In this document: one piece after another, positions 11,413-20,932 of the stretch
Position numbering within the stretch: position 1 is the stretch's first letter
Layout of the letters: each line of letters starts with the position of its first letter
NCBI GenBank assembly: GCA_025201845.1
Contig: MU603947.1
Span: 1-64,000 of the forward strand
Direction of reading: 5' to 3'
Origin: Martensiomyces pterosporus
Taxonomy: Eukaryota; Kickxellomycota; Kickxellomycetes; Kickxellales; Kickxellaceae
DNA: 64,000 nucleotides
Program-made: the position numbers and the translations under genes
The notes under the pieces: generated by a model
The model's database searches: none
What the model was told of the DNA's origin: nothing
Seen by the model: the letters and a program-made list of their open reading frames with translations, nothing else

Positions 11413-12519
11413 ATGGATTTATGTCTGGACCAGGCGACGGCGCTTGCTCAGTCTCTGCAGACAACACTATCAGCCAGCATTGCAAAAGTCAGCCGTGACG
11501 CCTGGCTGCTGCTTGCAGTGAACGCTCTCATTGCTTCTTTGGCTTGTGGCTTTGTTGGTCTTTTCATCTGATACAAATCTCAGTGTGCCTGCTGCCTTGA
11601 GCAGTTCATGGATGCCGCCTTCTACAAGCTCGCGGCAAACGCCAGCTATTCGGGCCGCTGCTTGTGGCAGCAGCGCACCTGTCGCCTTGTCCCCTCCTTG
11701 CTCCCTCGGTCCATCATGAGCCACTTACCTTACAAGCTGCAAAGTGCCGCCGCCACATCGCTAGAAGAAGCCGGTGCTGTGTGCGTCAGTGCGAGTTCAC
11801 AGACAGCAGCATCCAGCCACTTGGGCGCTAGTGGCCAGAACGCATGCCGGATTTCGACACAGGAAGCACCGTGTGCCAATGAAGCACGAATAGCTGCAAA
11901 TCGCCATACCACCAACACTGGCAGGCACACGGCTAGGGGCGTGAAGAGGAGACGCAAGAGATCGAATCGAAGTCCAGCATGCACACATATGAAGGCTGAT
12001 CTCGAGCCTACTCACTTGCCTCAGCCCAATAGCCCACTAGGCCCGGAATCCGCATGCCCTGCCGTGGTAGATGCTGCCAGCAACAAGGGCAGGGGCATGG
12101 CCCGAAATGAAGCACTGGCAGGGCTCACATGTGGTGCTGCCTGCAGCAGCGATGCTGGCACAGGCAAGGGGCATGGCGCCTCCACGGGTGCCTGCATGCT
12201 CAGCGAGTCTGTGCCAGATCCAATAGTCGACACCACGCAGCTCCGCCGTACCTATGTACCAGCACCCATTGGCCACAGGCCAGGCACGAATGCCAATCCA
12301 TCATCCATTTTGCTCAAGCAGCAGCTAGCCGCCGCTGGCACATGGACACCAATTGCCTTGACTGCACGCGACGCACTTTCCGCCTGGCCGCCTCTGCGTA
12401 GCGACCGGAACGCTGCTACTGCTGCCTCTGCACCGCTCCTGCCTGAATGGCCGGCAGAGCTATACGACGACCTGACCTTCTCCCTGTTCTCCTCGCCATT
12501 TACGCCTCTTGCTCACTAG
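11413..12519 (+). CDS. hypothetical protein, two-exon model uncertain
   Basis: I do not recognise this protein. An open frame from 12519 back to 11413 is interrupted only by one TGA at 11569-11571. A 66-bp intron (11518-11583, donor GTGAAC, branch-like CTGAT, acceptor CAG) would remove the stop without changing frame, giving about 346 residues. The first exon codes MDLCLDQATALAQ and the end of a helical stretch. The rest is rich in Ala, Ser, Cys and Thr with a basic cluster RGVKRRRKRSNRS and a C-terminal block WPAELYDDLTFSLFSS. If unspliced, a 52-residue peptide with one membrane-like segment (VNALIASLACGFVGLFI) would result. Upstream exons are possible. Codon use is not clearly gene-like, so a chance frame cannot be excluded. 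Confidence 0.35.
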
Positions 12520-12539
12520 CTCTGACCCGAGGAGATTGA

Positions 12540-12560
12540 TCACGTGCTGCACACACGTGA
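12540..12560. promoter_or_regulatory. paired CACGTG boxes forming an inverted repeat
   Basis: Two CACGTG hexamers (12541-12546 and 12554-12559) are separated by 7 bp and flanked symmetrically by T and A, so each extends to the 7-mer TCACGTG in opposite orientation. CACGTG is the known core for bHLH factors such as Cbf1. The element lies about 240 bp upstream of the UBC8 start. Confidence 0.6.
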
Positions 12561-12566
12561 CTGGGT

Positions 12567-12573
12567 TGACTCA
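12567..12573. promoter_or_regulatory. TGACTCA Gcn4/AP-1-type site
   Basis: A perfect palindromic TGACTCA, the core recognised by fungal bZIP factors such as Gcn4, lies 7 bp after the CACGTG pair and upstream of UBC8. Short matches of this kind can occur by chance. Confidence 0.4.
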
Positions 12574-12801
12574 CTATGGACACAAGCTGCCTGTGCAAAT
12601 GACGCCCCGTCTCGCATCCCCCAGCGTGCTCCTCGCCTTTCTCTTCTCTTGCCACCCGCTTTTTCGACAGTTTCAACACCCTGCTCTCTTTTCCCACCTT
12701 TTGGTTTTCATAGCCCAGCAAGCCTTTATACCCCCCACGCAGCCTGCTCTATCGTTTCGCTCAGTGCATTCGCTGCCACCAGCAACAGCAAAATAGCGCA
12801 A

Positions 12802-14208
12802 ATGTCGTCGCCAAGAAGAAGAATTGAGACTGATGTAATGAAGCTGTAAGTCTCGTTTGAAAGCGGCGCAGTATGTGCTGGCTTCAGCGTCTTCGACACG
12901 TCGGAAGCGGCGTGCATGCTGGCATTCGACTTGCTTTTGGCCCGGGTGCTGACCACTGCAAGATTGCACACGCTCTTTGCCTGCATTTCCATATTCTATA
13001 GACTTATGAGCGACTATGACGTGAAGCTCGTCAACGACAACATGCAGGAGTTTTATGTTCGCTTCCACGGACCTGAAGATAGTAAGTTCTACAGAAGCCA
13101 GCCTATATGCCAAGGAGAAACACCGCAGCAGCATTCTCACCAGCGCGCTCTCGCCCCGCCCCCTACCTGCCATCAGAGTGTGTGCTAGCCTTTGCTTCAG
13201 GGAGAGCCCTTCCGCCAGTGAAACTGCACTCTGCCTAGACTCGGGCTTGGCCCAGGTATAAGGGCGTTGCAAACAAACAAACCTGCTGCCTCCCCCCTCT
13301 CACCTTCCCTTTCCCTCTTCCACCCCCAGCCCTCGGCTTGCTTGATCTTTCGCAGCATCTGCTATTTCCTTCCCATGCTATTGCGGAATTGTGCAGCACA
13401 GCTGCGTGCGCTTGTGCATGTCCATGGCTGTATGCCGAGCAGAGCTGGTGGGGGGAACTGCTCGTGCACACGCACACACATATACACACCACCTCGTACG
13501 GGCTACTGGTCCGGGGCAGGGAATTCTCTCCATGCGCTGTGTTTGCTACTACGCTTGCTTTCTATTTTTACTGTCCATCCGCCCGCCCCTATTGCCGCTG
13601 CTGCTCCTGCGGTTACTGCTTCCGTGGTGCCGACAGACTTCGTCGTCTCCTCGCCCCTTCGGTGAAAGGCGCTTTTTCTAATCTATGTTGCTCCGCTATA
13701 ATCTGCGCTTGTAGCCCCATTTTGTGGCGGCGAGTGGAAGGTCCATGTCGAGCTCCCCGAGCAATACCCCTACAAGTCGCCGTCGATTGGGTTCATAAAC
13801 AAGATATTCCACCCAAACATCGACGAGCTCAGCGGGTCAGTGTGCCTCGATGTGATCAACCAAACCTGGAGCCCCATGTTTGACATGCTCAACATATTCG
13901 AGTCGTTCTTGCCTCAGCTCCTGCGGTACCCAAACCCCACGGACCCCCTGAATGGCGAGGCTGCTGCTTTGATGATGCGCGACTCTGCTGCATACGAGGC
14001 CAAAGTCAAGGACTACGTGCAGCGATACGCGACAAAGAAGGCGCTTGGATCCCTTGACTCAAAGCCGGGCAAGAGCAGCCACGGCGACGACAGCAGTAGC
14101 CGCGATGGCGACGACGACGACAGCATCAGCTGCGACGACGACGACGACATCAGCTCGCTTAGCTCATATGACAGCGGCGACGATGGAGACGGGCCCATGT
14201 CTGACTAG
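12802..14208 (+). CDS. UBC8: ubiquitin-conjugating enzyme E2 H (Ubc8/UBE2H)
   Basis: Three exons, 12802-12845, 13002-13081 and 13715-14208, splice in phase to a protein of 205 residues. The second intron is long (633 bp). The protein starts [16 protein letters not shown] as UBE2H does, and holds the UBC fold with [10 protein letters not shown], the HPN triad FHPNIDE and catalytic Cys85 in [34 protein letters not shown] is a near-identical UBE2H block. The C-terminal 45 residues are strongly acidic (runs of Asp and Ser), the hallmark of Ubc8/UBE2H. In yeast Ubc8 works with the GID E3 ligase in glucose-induced degradation of gluconeogenic enzymes, including PEP carboxykinase, a gene also present in this window. 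It is expected in nucleus and cytosol. Confidence 0.96.
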
Positions 14209-14343
14209 ATTTCACGCAGCTGCTTATGTATAAATGTTCCACTCAGGCCAAACCACTGCCACTATCACCATCACTACTATATTACTATATATTTTCACTT
14301 CTTCGCACCCATGCTGCTTGCACAAAGCCCCCCGCGGAGCTGT

Positions 14344-17300
14344 CTACTGGTCATGGAAGTCCTTGCCCTCAAATGTCTCCTTGACAATGCCCTTGCGGAT
14401 GACAAAGTCGCCAAAGCGCTCGCCATCGTTGCGCTCGACGGCGTACTGCTTGATGATCGGGGTGAGAACCTCGAGGATCTGCTCCTCGGTCACTGTCTCG
14501 CGGAAGATCTTGTTCAGTCGCTCGCCGTTGTGGCTGCCTCCAAGGTAGAGGTTGTATGCACCAGGCGCTTTGCCGACAAAGGCGATCTCGGCGTTGTAGG
14601 GGCGGGCACACCCGTTGGGGCATCCAGTCATGCGAATGACGATGGCGTCCTGGCGCAGGCCAGCTTCGTCAATGGTCTTGTCAAGCAGGTCAATCAGACG
14701 AGGCAGATACCGCTCAGACTCTGCCATGGCCAGGCCGCAAGTAGGCAGCGCGACACATGCCATCGAGTGCAGGCGAAGCGCAGAGTAGTTCAGGTTGTCC
14801 AGGCCATTCTTTGCCAGGAGCGCGCTCATCGCTGGCACATCCTCGTCCTTGACGTCGGCAACAACGAGGTGGCCGTTGCAAGTGAGCCTAAACTTGCCCT
14901 TGTGGGCCTTTGCAACCTCGGCCAGCGCAGTCTTGAGCGGGTTGCCAGGGAAGTCGGCGACGCGGCCGTTCTGGATGAACATGGTGAAGTTCTGGTAGCC
15001 AGGAACCGAGGGAACCCAGCCGTAGCGGTCGCCGTTGCGACTAAAAGCGTAGGGGCGCGCAGGCTCGAACCTGAAGCCCATGCGCTCCTCGACCTGCTCG
15101 CGCCACCAGTCCATGCCGTGGTCGTCGACGGTGTACTTGAGACGAGCGTGCTTGCGGTTGGTGCGGTCCCCAAAGTCGCGCTGCACAAGCATGACCTTCT
15201 CGGAAACAATGACGGCCTTGTCCTTGGGGAGGTAGCCCAGGCACGATGCGAGACGCGGGTAGGTCTTTTTGTTGTTGTGAGTCATGCCCATGCCTCCACC
15301 GATGACAATGTTGTAGCCGAGAATGTTCTCCTGGGCGTCGTCAAGAATAGCGATGTAGCCCAGATCGTAGGCAAACACATCAACGTCGTTCTCAGGCGGG
15401 ATGGCAATGGCGATCTTGTACTTGCGGGGCAGATATGCGGAGCCGTACATGGGCTCGTGGTCCTCAACCGCGCTCGTCTGCTCGGCGCCGCCAGCCACCA
15501 TCTTGTCGTCAAGCCAAATCTCGTGGTAGGCCGAGGTTCTGGGCAGGAGGTGCGCCGAGATGTCGCTTGCTAGCTTGGCGACTTCGGGCTGCAAATGCGC
15601 CTGGTGCGGGTTTGCAGAGGCAACGACGTTGCGGTTGACATCGCCGCAAGCAGCAATGGTGTCCATGAGGGCACGGTTGATTCCGCGCATCGTCTCGCGC
15701 AGGTTGCGCTTGAGCACGCCGTGGAGCTGGAACGTCTGGCGTGTGGTGATCTTCATGGTGTGGTTTCCGTACTCATCAGCGAGCCTGTCCATGGCAAGCC
15801 ACTGCTCGGGGGTGGCAACACCGCCAGGAAGACGCACACGGATCATGAAGGAAAACGCCTTCTCCTCGCTGCGCGCAAGGCGCTCGGCGCGCAGATCGCG
15901 GTCGTCCTGCATGTATGTTCCGTGGAACTTGAGAAGCTTGCCATCCCACTCGTCCACGTAGCCGCACGAGGTGTCAGCAATGGCCTGCGCAATGGTTCCG
16001 CGCAGGTAGTTGCTGATGACCTTGTTCTCCTCGTCGGTGCGCTTGTGCTCCTCCTCGGGCTCGGCACCGCCAGCGACAACATCGATCTTGAGGGCGCCCC
16101 ACAGGCGCGCCTCAAAGTCGGCATACCCAGTCTCCCATCCATCGGCGTCCTGGTCGTCGCCAAGGCTGACGTCAATGATGCGCTTGCCGCCGAGCTCAGC
16201 GAGCTTGCGGTCGATGTCGCGGGCTGGCTTGTTGTAGAAGATTGCGTCCTCCTCGCGTGGCCAGTAGTGGCTGTCGCCCAGGCCAAACACCGCAAACTCG
16301 GTCTCGTTGAGGTTGATGCTGGCGCTCAGCACGTTCTTGAAGAACTCGCGGCCGTTGGTTGGAATCTCGCCTTGGCCGGCTGTCGAGACTGAAATAACCA
16401 CGGTCTTCTCAAACGGCAGCTCGTCAACATCAAACTCATCCATGCTCAGGCACCGGACATCCATGCCGCGGCGCTTTCCTTGGCGGGCGACACGGCGGGC
16501 GACCTCCTCGGCGTTGCCGTTGTCCGAGGCAAAGAGCACGAGGAGCGGCGGGCCGCTTAGTCCGCCGAGCAAGTTGGCAAGATCGCCGCGTGCCTTGCTA
16601 GCTAGGCGGGTGCCTGCCTTCCTCTCGACGGACGAGTCGATTGCAGCGCTCAGCGCAGGCGTCTCGGCGCCGATTGCAGCAAGTGCATTGTCGCGCTTCA
16701 AAAAGTCCTCCAGCGAACGGCGGAGCTTCTCGGAGTCAAGCTGGAAGCGCCTCGCCGAATCCTCGAAAGCTGGGTTCCAGCGGTACAGCGGCCATGCGCC
16801 GCTGTCAACAGCAAGCTTCGACTGCTGAAGCACCTCAATGGGAGAATAGCTGCTGCTGAACACGCCGTTGCTGTGGGGGAGATATGCAACCACGACCGAC
16901 GGCCCGGGGTAGGCATCAGCCTCAACCAGAGCCTGGAGCACCTGGGTGTAAGAGGAGTACACGGCGACCGATGCGACATATGTGGTGCCGTAGTTCATGG
17001 CGTACAAGCCAATGTCCTTCTTGCGCTGCTTGCCCTTGTCCTCCGCCTCAAACGGGTATGTGGCAGTGTCGAGGACCAGCATGTTGATGTTCAGGCCACT
17101 TGAGATCACGTGGTGCACACCGCTGCTGCCGATGTCGTAAGCCCACTCGTCGGCGCCAATGAGCCAGTTCGAGCGAAGAGCAAGGTGGTTGTGCAGGGCA
17201 TGAACAGCCTCGATCTCGGGGTGGTTTGCCTTCTCTGCCAGCAGCAAGCGACCAATTTCTTGCGCAGCATCAAGCGAGGCAACGGCAGCGTCGTCCTTGC

Positions 17301-18738
17301 CGCTGAGCCAGCTGGTCAGAGCCGAGTGGAGACCCCTTGACAGAGGTGCATTGACGTTGCGCAAAAGAGCCGTAACAGCCTGGATCAAGCGCGAGCGCGA
17401 GCGCTCGTAGGTTGCAAGCTGGCCAAAGCCAAATTCGGGGTTAGAATCAGCCTTGCCAGCGTCGCCCCAGATGGAGCTGCTGCTGGCAGCATTGGCAATG
17501 TTGAGGCGCTGCTTGAAGAGGTCGCGCAAGAGCTGGCCGTAGGGGATCTTCTCAACCCGCTTCTGCTGCTCATCCAAAGACAGCTTTGACAAGTCGCCAG
17601 CAGCGGCGGCGGCGGCAGTCTGCTCCGCATGGACACCCACGAGCTCAGCGGGATTGAAGTGGCTGGGCGACTCGAACTGGCCAGCGTGGGCTGAGATCTT
17701 TGCAAGCTGCTCAGCAGTGAATGCGGATGGCGAGGCTTGCGATACGGCATCAATGAGGACAGGGCGTGCGCGCGCACTGTCAGCGTCCCACTGGGCCGAA
17801 TGGAGCAATGCTGCCAAATCGAACAAGAGAGGACCCCAAGGCGTGGGCTGACGAGTGACCTGCTCCAGCGCAACCAGGCGAGTGGCCTCTTTAGGCAGGG
17901 CAGCGATGAGGGCGGCGTGGCTGATGGGGCGGTAGAGGCTGACCTGCAAAACGCCGACTTTGCTTTGAGCAGCAGCAGCAGCAGCAGTCGTGCTCCTGAT
18001 GACAGCGCCAAATGTGACGTGCACAAGGCTGGCATCGGCAGCACCAGCATATGAGACCGGGGAGTAGCGCTCGTCAAACAGCAACATCGCCTGGGCTACG
18101 GTCTCGTAGGTGATCTCAGCCGGTGTCTTCTGAGGAGCCTCCTCTGCATCCTCCTTGGCCGCGCTAGATTTGGCCACGTCAGCGGACGGCACAAATTCCT
18201 TGATCTGCTCCTGGGCTGCAAGTGGCTCGTATGCAAGCACACTGATGGCAGCGGAAGGCGGCGTTCCGTCGAAGCAATGAATGAAGGGAGTGCTCAGCTT
18301 GCGAGCGGAGAGGGCCGCAACAAGGGCAAAGTCGACGGCCTGCTGGGGTGACGACGAGCGGATCAAGGCACAGCCAGCATCACGGACAGAAAGAACATCG
18401 CTGACATCGTCAGCAGAACTGACAGGAACATGCACGACAACGGAGCTCTTTTGCCGAGCAAGGTCGCGCAGGGTGGGGATGAGGCTGACCAGAGTGTGTG
18501 CAGGGACCAAAAGGTTGACAAGGGCGCCAGCGCGATTGGCGCCGACGAGCGAAGCGGCTTCAGAGGCTTGAGCAAGCGCAACCAGCCTGGGGCTGTCCTT
18601 TACGAGCTCGTCGGCAGCCAGCGTGCGAGCATCGGTGACAATGGCGATGGTGCTGTCAAGCGACGAAACAGCGCTGTAGACAACAGCGGCAGCAACCGAT
18701 GGGGCGCTGAGAGACGTTGACCGGAGCGGGGAAGCCAT
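14344..18738 (-). CDS. MET5: sulfite reductase (NADPH) beta/hemoprotein subunit, Met5 type
   Basis: An intronless gene of 1464 residues, close in size to yeast Met5 (about 1440). The N-terminal half resembles the pyruvate:ferredoxin oxidoreductase-like region of Met5/Met10. Residues of about 730-885 are a flavodoxin-like domain (LLVLFASDNGNAEEVARRVA, STAGQGEIPTNG, FGLGDSHYW). Residues of about 900-1464 are the siroheme hemoprotein with RQTFQLHG and GDVNRNVVA. All four Fe4S4/siroheme cysteines are visible, as ACVALPTCG (Cys-x5-Cys) and GCPNGC (Cys-x3-Cys). The enzyme reduces sulfite to sulfide with electrons from NADPH via the alpha subunit. The start at MASPLRSTS was preferred over an upstream in-frame ATG because the leader there is not protein-like. 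The gene is convergent with UBC8 (135 bp apart) and divergent from MET16. Confidence 0.96.
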   Translation of the reverse strand: MASPLRSTSLSAPSVAAAVVYSAVSSLDSTIAIVTDARTLAADELVKDSPRLVALAQASEAASLVGANRAGALVNLLVPAHTLVSLIPTLRDLARQKSSVVVHVPVSSADDVSDVLSVRDAGCALIRSSSPQQAVDFALVAALSARKLSTPFIHCFDGTPPSAAISVLAYEPLAAQEQIKEFVPSADVAKSSAAKEDAEEAPQKTPAEITYETVAQAMLLFDERYSPVSYAGAADASLVHVTFGAVIRSTTAAAAAAQSKVGVLQVSLYRPISHAALIAALPKEATRLVALEQVTRQPTPWGPLLFDLAALLHSAQWDADSARARPVLIDAVSQASPSAFTAEQLAKISAHAGQFESPSHFNPAELVGVHAEQTAAAAAAGDLSKLSLDEQQKRVEKIPYGQLLRDLFKQRLNIANAASSSSIWGDAGKADSNPEFGFGQLATYERSRSRLIQAVTALLRNVNAPLSRGLHSALTSWLSGKDDAAVASLDAAQEIGRLLLAEKANHPEIEAVHALHNHLALRSNWLIGADEWAYDIGSSGVHHVISSGLNINMLVLDTATYPFEAEDKGKQRKKDIGLYAMNYGTTYVASVAVYSSYTQVLQALVEADAYPGPSVVVAYLPHSNGVFSSSYSPIEVLQQSKLAVDSGAWPLYRWNPAFEDSARRFQLDSEKLRRSLEDFLKRDNALAAIGAETPALSAAIDSSVERKAGTRLASKARGDLANLLGGLSGPPLLVLFASDNGNAEEVARRVARQGKRRGMDVRCLSMDEFDVDELPFEKTVVISVSTAGQGEIPTNGREFFKNVLSASINLNETEFAVFGLGDSHYWPREEDAIFYNKPARDIDRKLAELGGKRIIDVSLGDDQDADGWETGYADFEARLWGALKIDVVAGGAEPEEEHKRTDEENKVISNYLRGTIAQAIADTSCGYVDEWDGKLLKFHGTYMQDDRDLRAERLARSEEKAFSFMIRVRLPGGVATPEQWLAMDRLADEYGNHTMKITTRQTFQLHGVLKRNLRETMRGINRALMDTIAACGDVNRNVVASANPHQAHLQPEVAKLASDISAHLLPRTSAYHEIWLDDKMVAGGAEQTSAVEDHEPMYGSAYLPRKYKIAIAIPPENDVDVFAYDLGYIAILDDAQENILGYNIVIGGGMGMTHNNKKTYPRLASCLGYLPKDKAVIVSEKVMLVQRDFGDRTNRKHARLKYTVDDHGMDWWREQVEERMGFRFEPARPYAFSRNGDRYGWVPSVPGYQNFTMFIQNGRVADFPGNPLKTALAEVAKAHKGKFRLTCNGHLVVADVKDEDVPAMSALLAKNGLDNLNYSALRLHSMACVALPTCGLAMAESERYLPRLIDLLDKTIDEAGLRQDAIVIRMTGCPNGCARPYNAEIAFVGKAPGAYNLYLGGSHNGERLNKIFRETVTEEQILEVLTPIIKQYAVERNDGERFGDFVIRKGIVKETFEGKDFHDQ

Positions 18739-20932
18739 GGTTGCTTTTTCTTTTCTGGAGACTCCCTTTTCGTTCCTGTTTCTGGACCGTTCGTAGTAGA
18801 CTAAGGGAATGCAAGAATGCAAGGGGCAGCGTGCGCAGAGACCAACGGCTTAGAGGACGAGGGCTGGGTGGTGCTCAGAACAGGCCAAGCAGGGTAGAGA
18901 GCTATAATAGTGGGGACAGCGGCCCGCTACTTACTTGTATGTGCGACGAGCCAAGTGTGTGCAGTGGCTGGTACAGGCGGGAATAAAGCAGTGTGTTCAC
19001 AGAGAAAAGTCTGTACGCGCTGAGGGTGTACTATATGGAAGGGAAATAACAAGCAGAGAGCCAAGGTAGATGAGATAGGAGGTTTGGTTGCGGAGGTGTG
19101 CTGATCCAGGCAGCGGGAGGCTGGTCTGTATTTATGACAAACCACCCACGCCTGGCCCTCAGCCCTCTCCCCTCTCTCCAGATCGGTGCACGCCTTTTCT
19201 GTGGCAGGGACGGAAGCACAGCATGCTCGCCCACTGATAACAGATGGGCGATCTTGAATGGTAACAGCCCAACACTAAACTACAGCCTAACTTCCATTGC
19301 TTCCGGTGCCAGCGCAATTCCAGCCATCTGATCTTTTTAGGGTGCATGCGGGGGCGGGGGACAGACTCCGCACTTGCATATCAGGCGTACCCGTGCTCTG
19401 CTGCCCTCCAGCGCGCTGTCCGGGCAGCCAGCGATGGGGGACAGGCGTTGGCATGGTACCAGCGCATCCAGGCTCTCGTGCTGCCACACACATCCACCTT
19501 GGTTGGCGCTGCTGATGCCTGAGACCCAATTGCTGCGCTGCCACGCTGGCCCCACTCGTCACACGAGGAGGCGGCAAACTGCACCTCACTTCCTTGTTCT
19601 AGAGCCAAGGCGTGTGGACCCGGGCAGCCAGCGCGAGGGGGCGCTTGGCGATGGCGACATTGTGCGTCCTCAGCCGTGGTGCCAGAAGCCTGCTTGCAAA
19701 ACCATCGCGGTGTTCACACCCAAATTCGTGCGTCTGCCTTCTGGCTGCTGCACCCCCTCCCACCTCAAGGCATGTGTGGAAAATGTGTCTGAGGCCAGCT
19801 GCTGCAATCCCGCCTCCCATCTCTGCCCTCGCGCTGCAACGCCTGTCTGCCTCTCCCTGGGTGCATGCCCCTGTCCGGAGGACACGGCTCCTATCTCATC
19901 TCTCTCTGATTCATGGACAAATGCACGCGCCCAGCGCTCAGTGCCCCGCTGCACAGGTATGTGCCATGCCATTCCACTGTCTGACTAATAGACGTGCGCT
20001 GTCATGAGGGGCTTCGGCGTTTGCACCAATGGGGTGGACCCGGGCAATCGCCACCACAGGCATTGGGGCCACCACACACAAGCAGGCATAATACCAGAGG
20101 TCCTGGCTGTGACGATGCTGATCCCTGCATCCCAGAAGCCAATTGCGGAACATCTAGATGACGCGACCAATGTCGCAATCGCGCTTCGAGATGGCATTAT
20201 TGCCGATTGCGGCCAGCACACTTTGGAAAAGCGAGTCACTCACACGGCCACCAAAGCGCCGCCCGCTGCTGGGATGAGAGCAGCCAAGCTTTCTGCAAAT
20301 AAAAAAAAAGCCCAACCCACGCGCATGTATGGTGGATGATGTTCGGTGCGATCCAGCCCAAGTAACGGGTGCACATTTAAGCGGGCCCACATACACATTT
20401 CCTCTGGATTGAGTATGCGACAGGCAGCGCATACATGGATTAAGTGTAAAGGTATCTGGGACGAGCTGCTGCGCCGTTATTTGTCATCCACCTTGGTCAG
20501 CCTTCTTGTGCTCTCTGCGCAACACGCCCAGCTGCGACCAGCGGGAAATCACCCGTCCTTGCCACCGCACACCTCTGCCCCCCTGCGAGCTCGTCAGCAT
20601 GCGCATTAATCAGCAAACGCAGGAGCTAGACCAGGCCGGGTGCTATCACTCCCCCTATTCGTTAGGCTGCCCCCTACGCTGCGTTTTAGCATAGAGGGAG
20701 GGGATTTTGCACTTTCCACCCGCCCCCACCGCCTCAGCCTTATCGCGCCGCCTGTTTCTCCCGCTATAAAAGGGGTTGGCGGAGCTGGGCTGCATTTCTC
20801 GCTATTGTTTCTTCTTTCTTTGCTACACATATACGCCATTCTCCACGTTTGCAAAGCGCGTACTGGACATCATCCTTTCCCCAGCTCGTCGTTCGCTCGC
20901 CCCACCTGACCTCCACAGCTTAGCACGCCAGC
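18739..20932. other. 2.2-kb divergent spacer between MET5 and MET16
   Basis: This region must contain both promoters. I found no CACGTG core. CTGTGGC at 19197-19203 matches the core of the yeast Met31/32 site (AAACTGTGGC), but one match is weak evidence. Several frames of 60-200 codons are open on both strands between 19.3 and 20.35 kb without protein-like features. An A9 run lies near 20300. Confidence 0.45.
20765..20771 (+). promoter_or_regulatory. TATA box of MET16
   Basis: TATAAAA lies 168 bp upstream of the MET16 start codon, followed by a pyrimidine-rich stretch with CT-rich initiator-like sequence. Spacing is reasonable for a fungal gene with a leader of about 100 bases. Confidence 0.6.

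Noticed and set aside
14311..15573. 420-codon open frame on the plus strand opposite MET5
   Set aside because: It is the antisense shadow of a strongly codon-biased conserved gene. Its translation has no domain and the MET5 frame carries all the motifs.
19374..19988. 204-codon frame between MET5 and MET16
   Set aside because: Rich in Cys, Pro and His without motif, and overlapped by equally long frames on the other strand. Not enough to call a gene.
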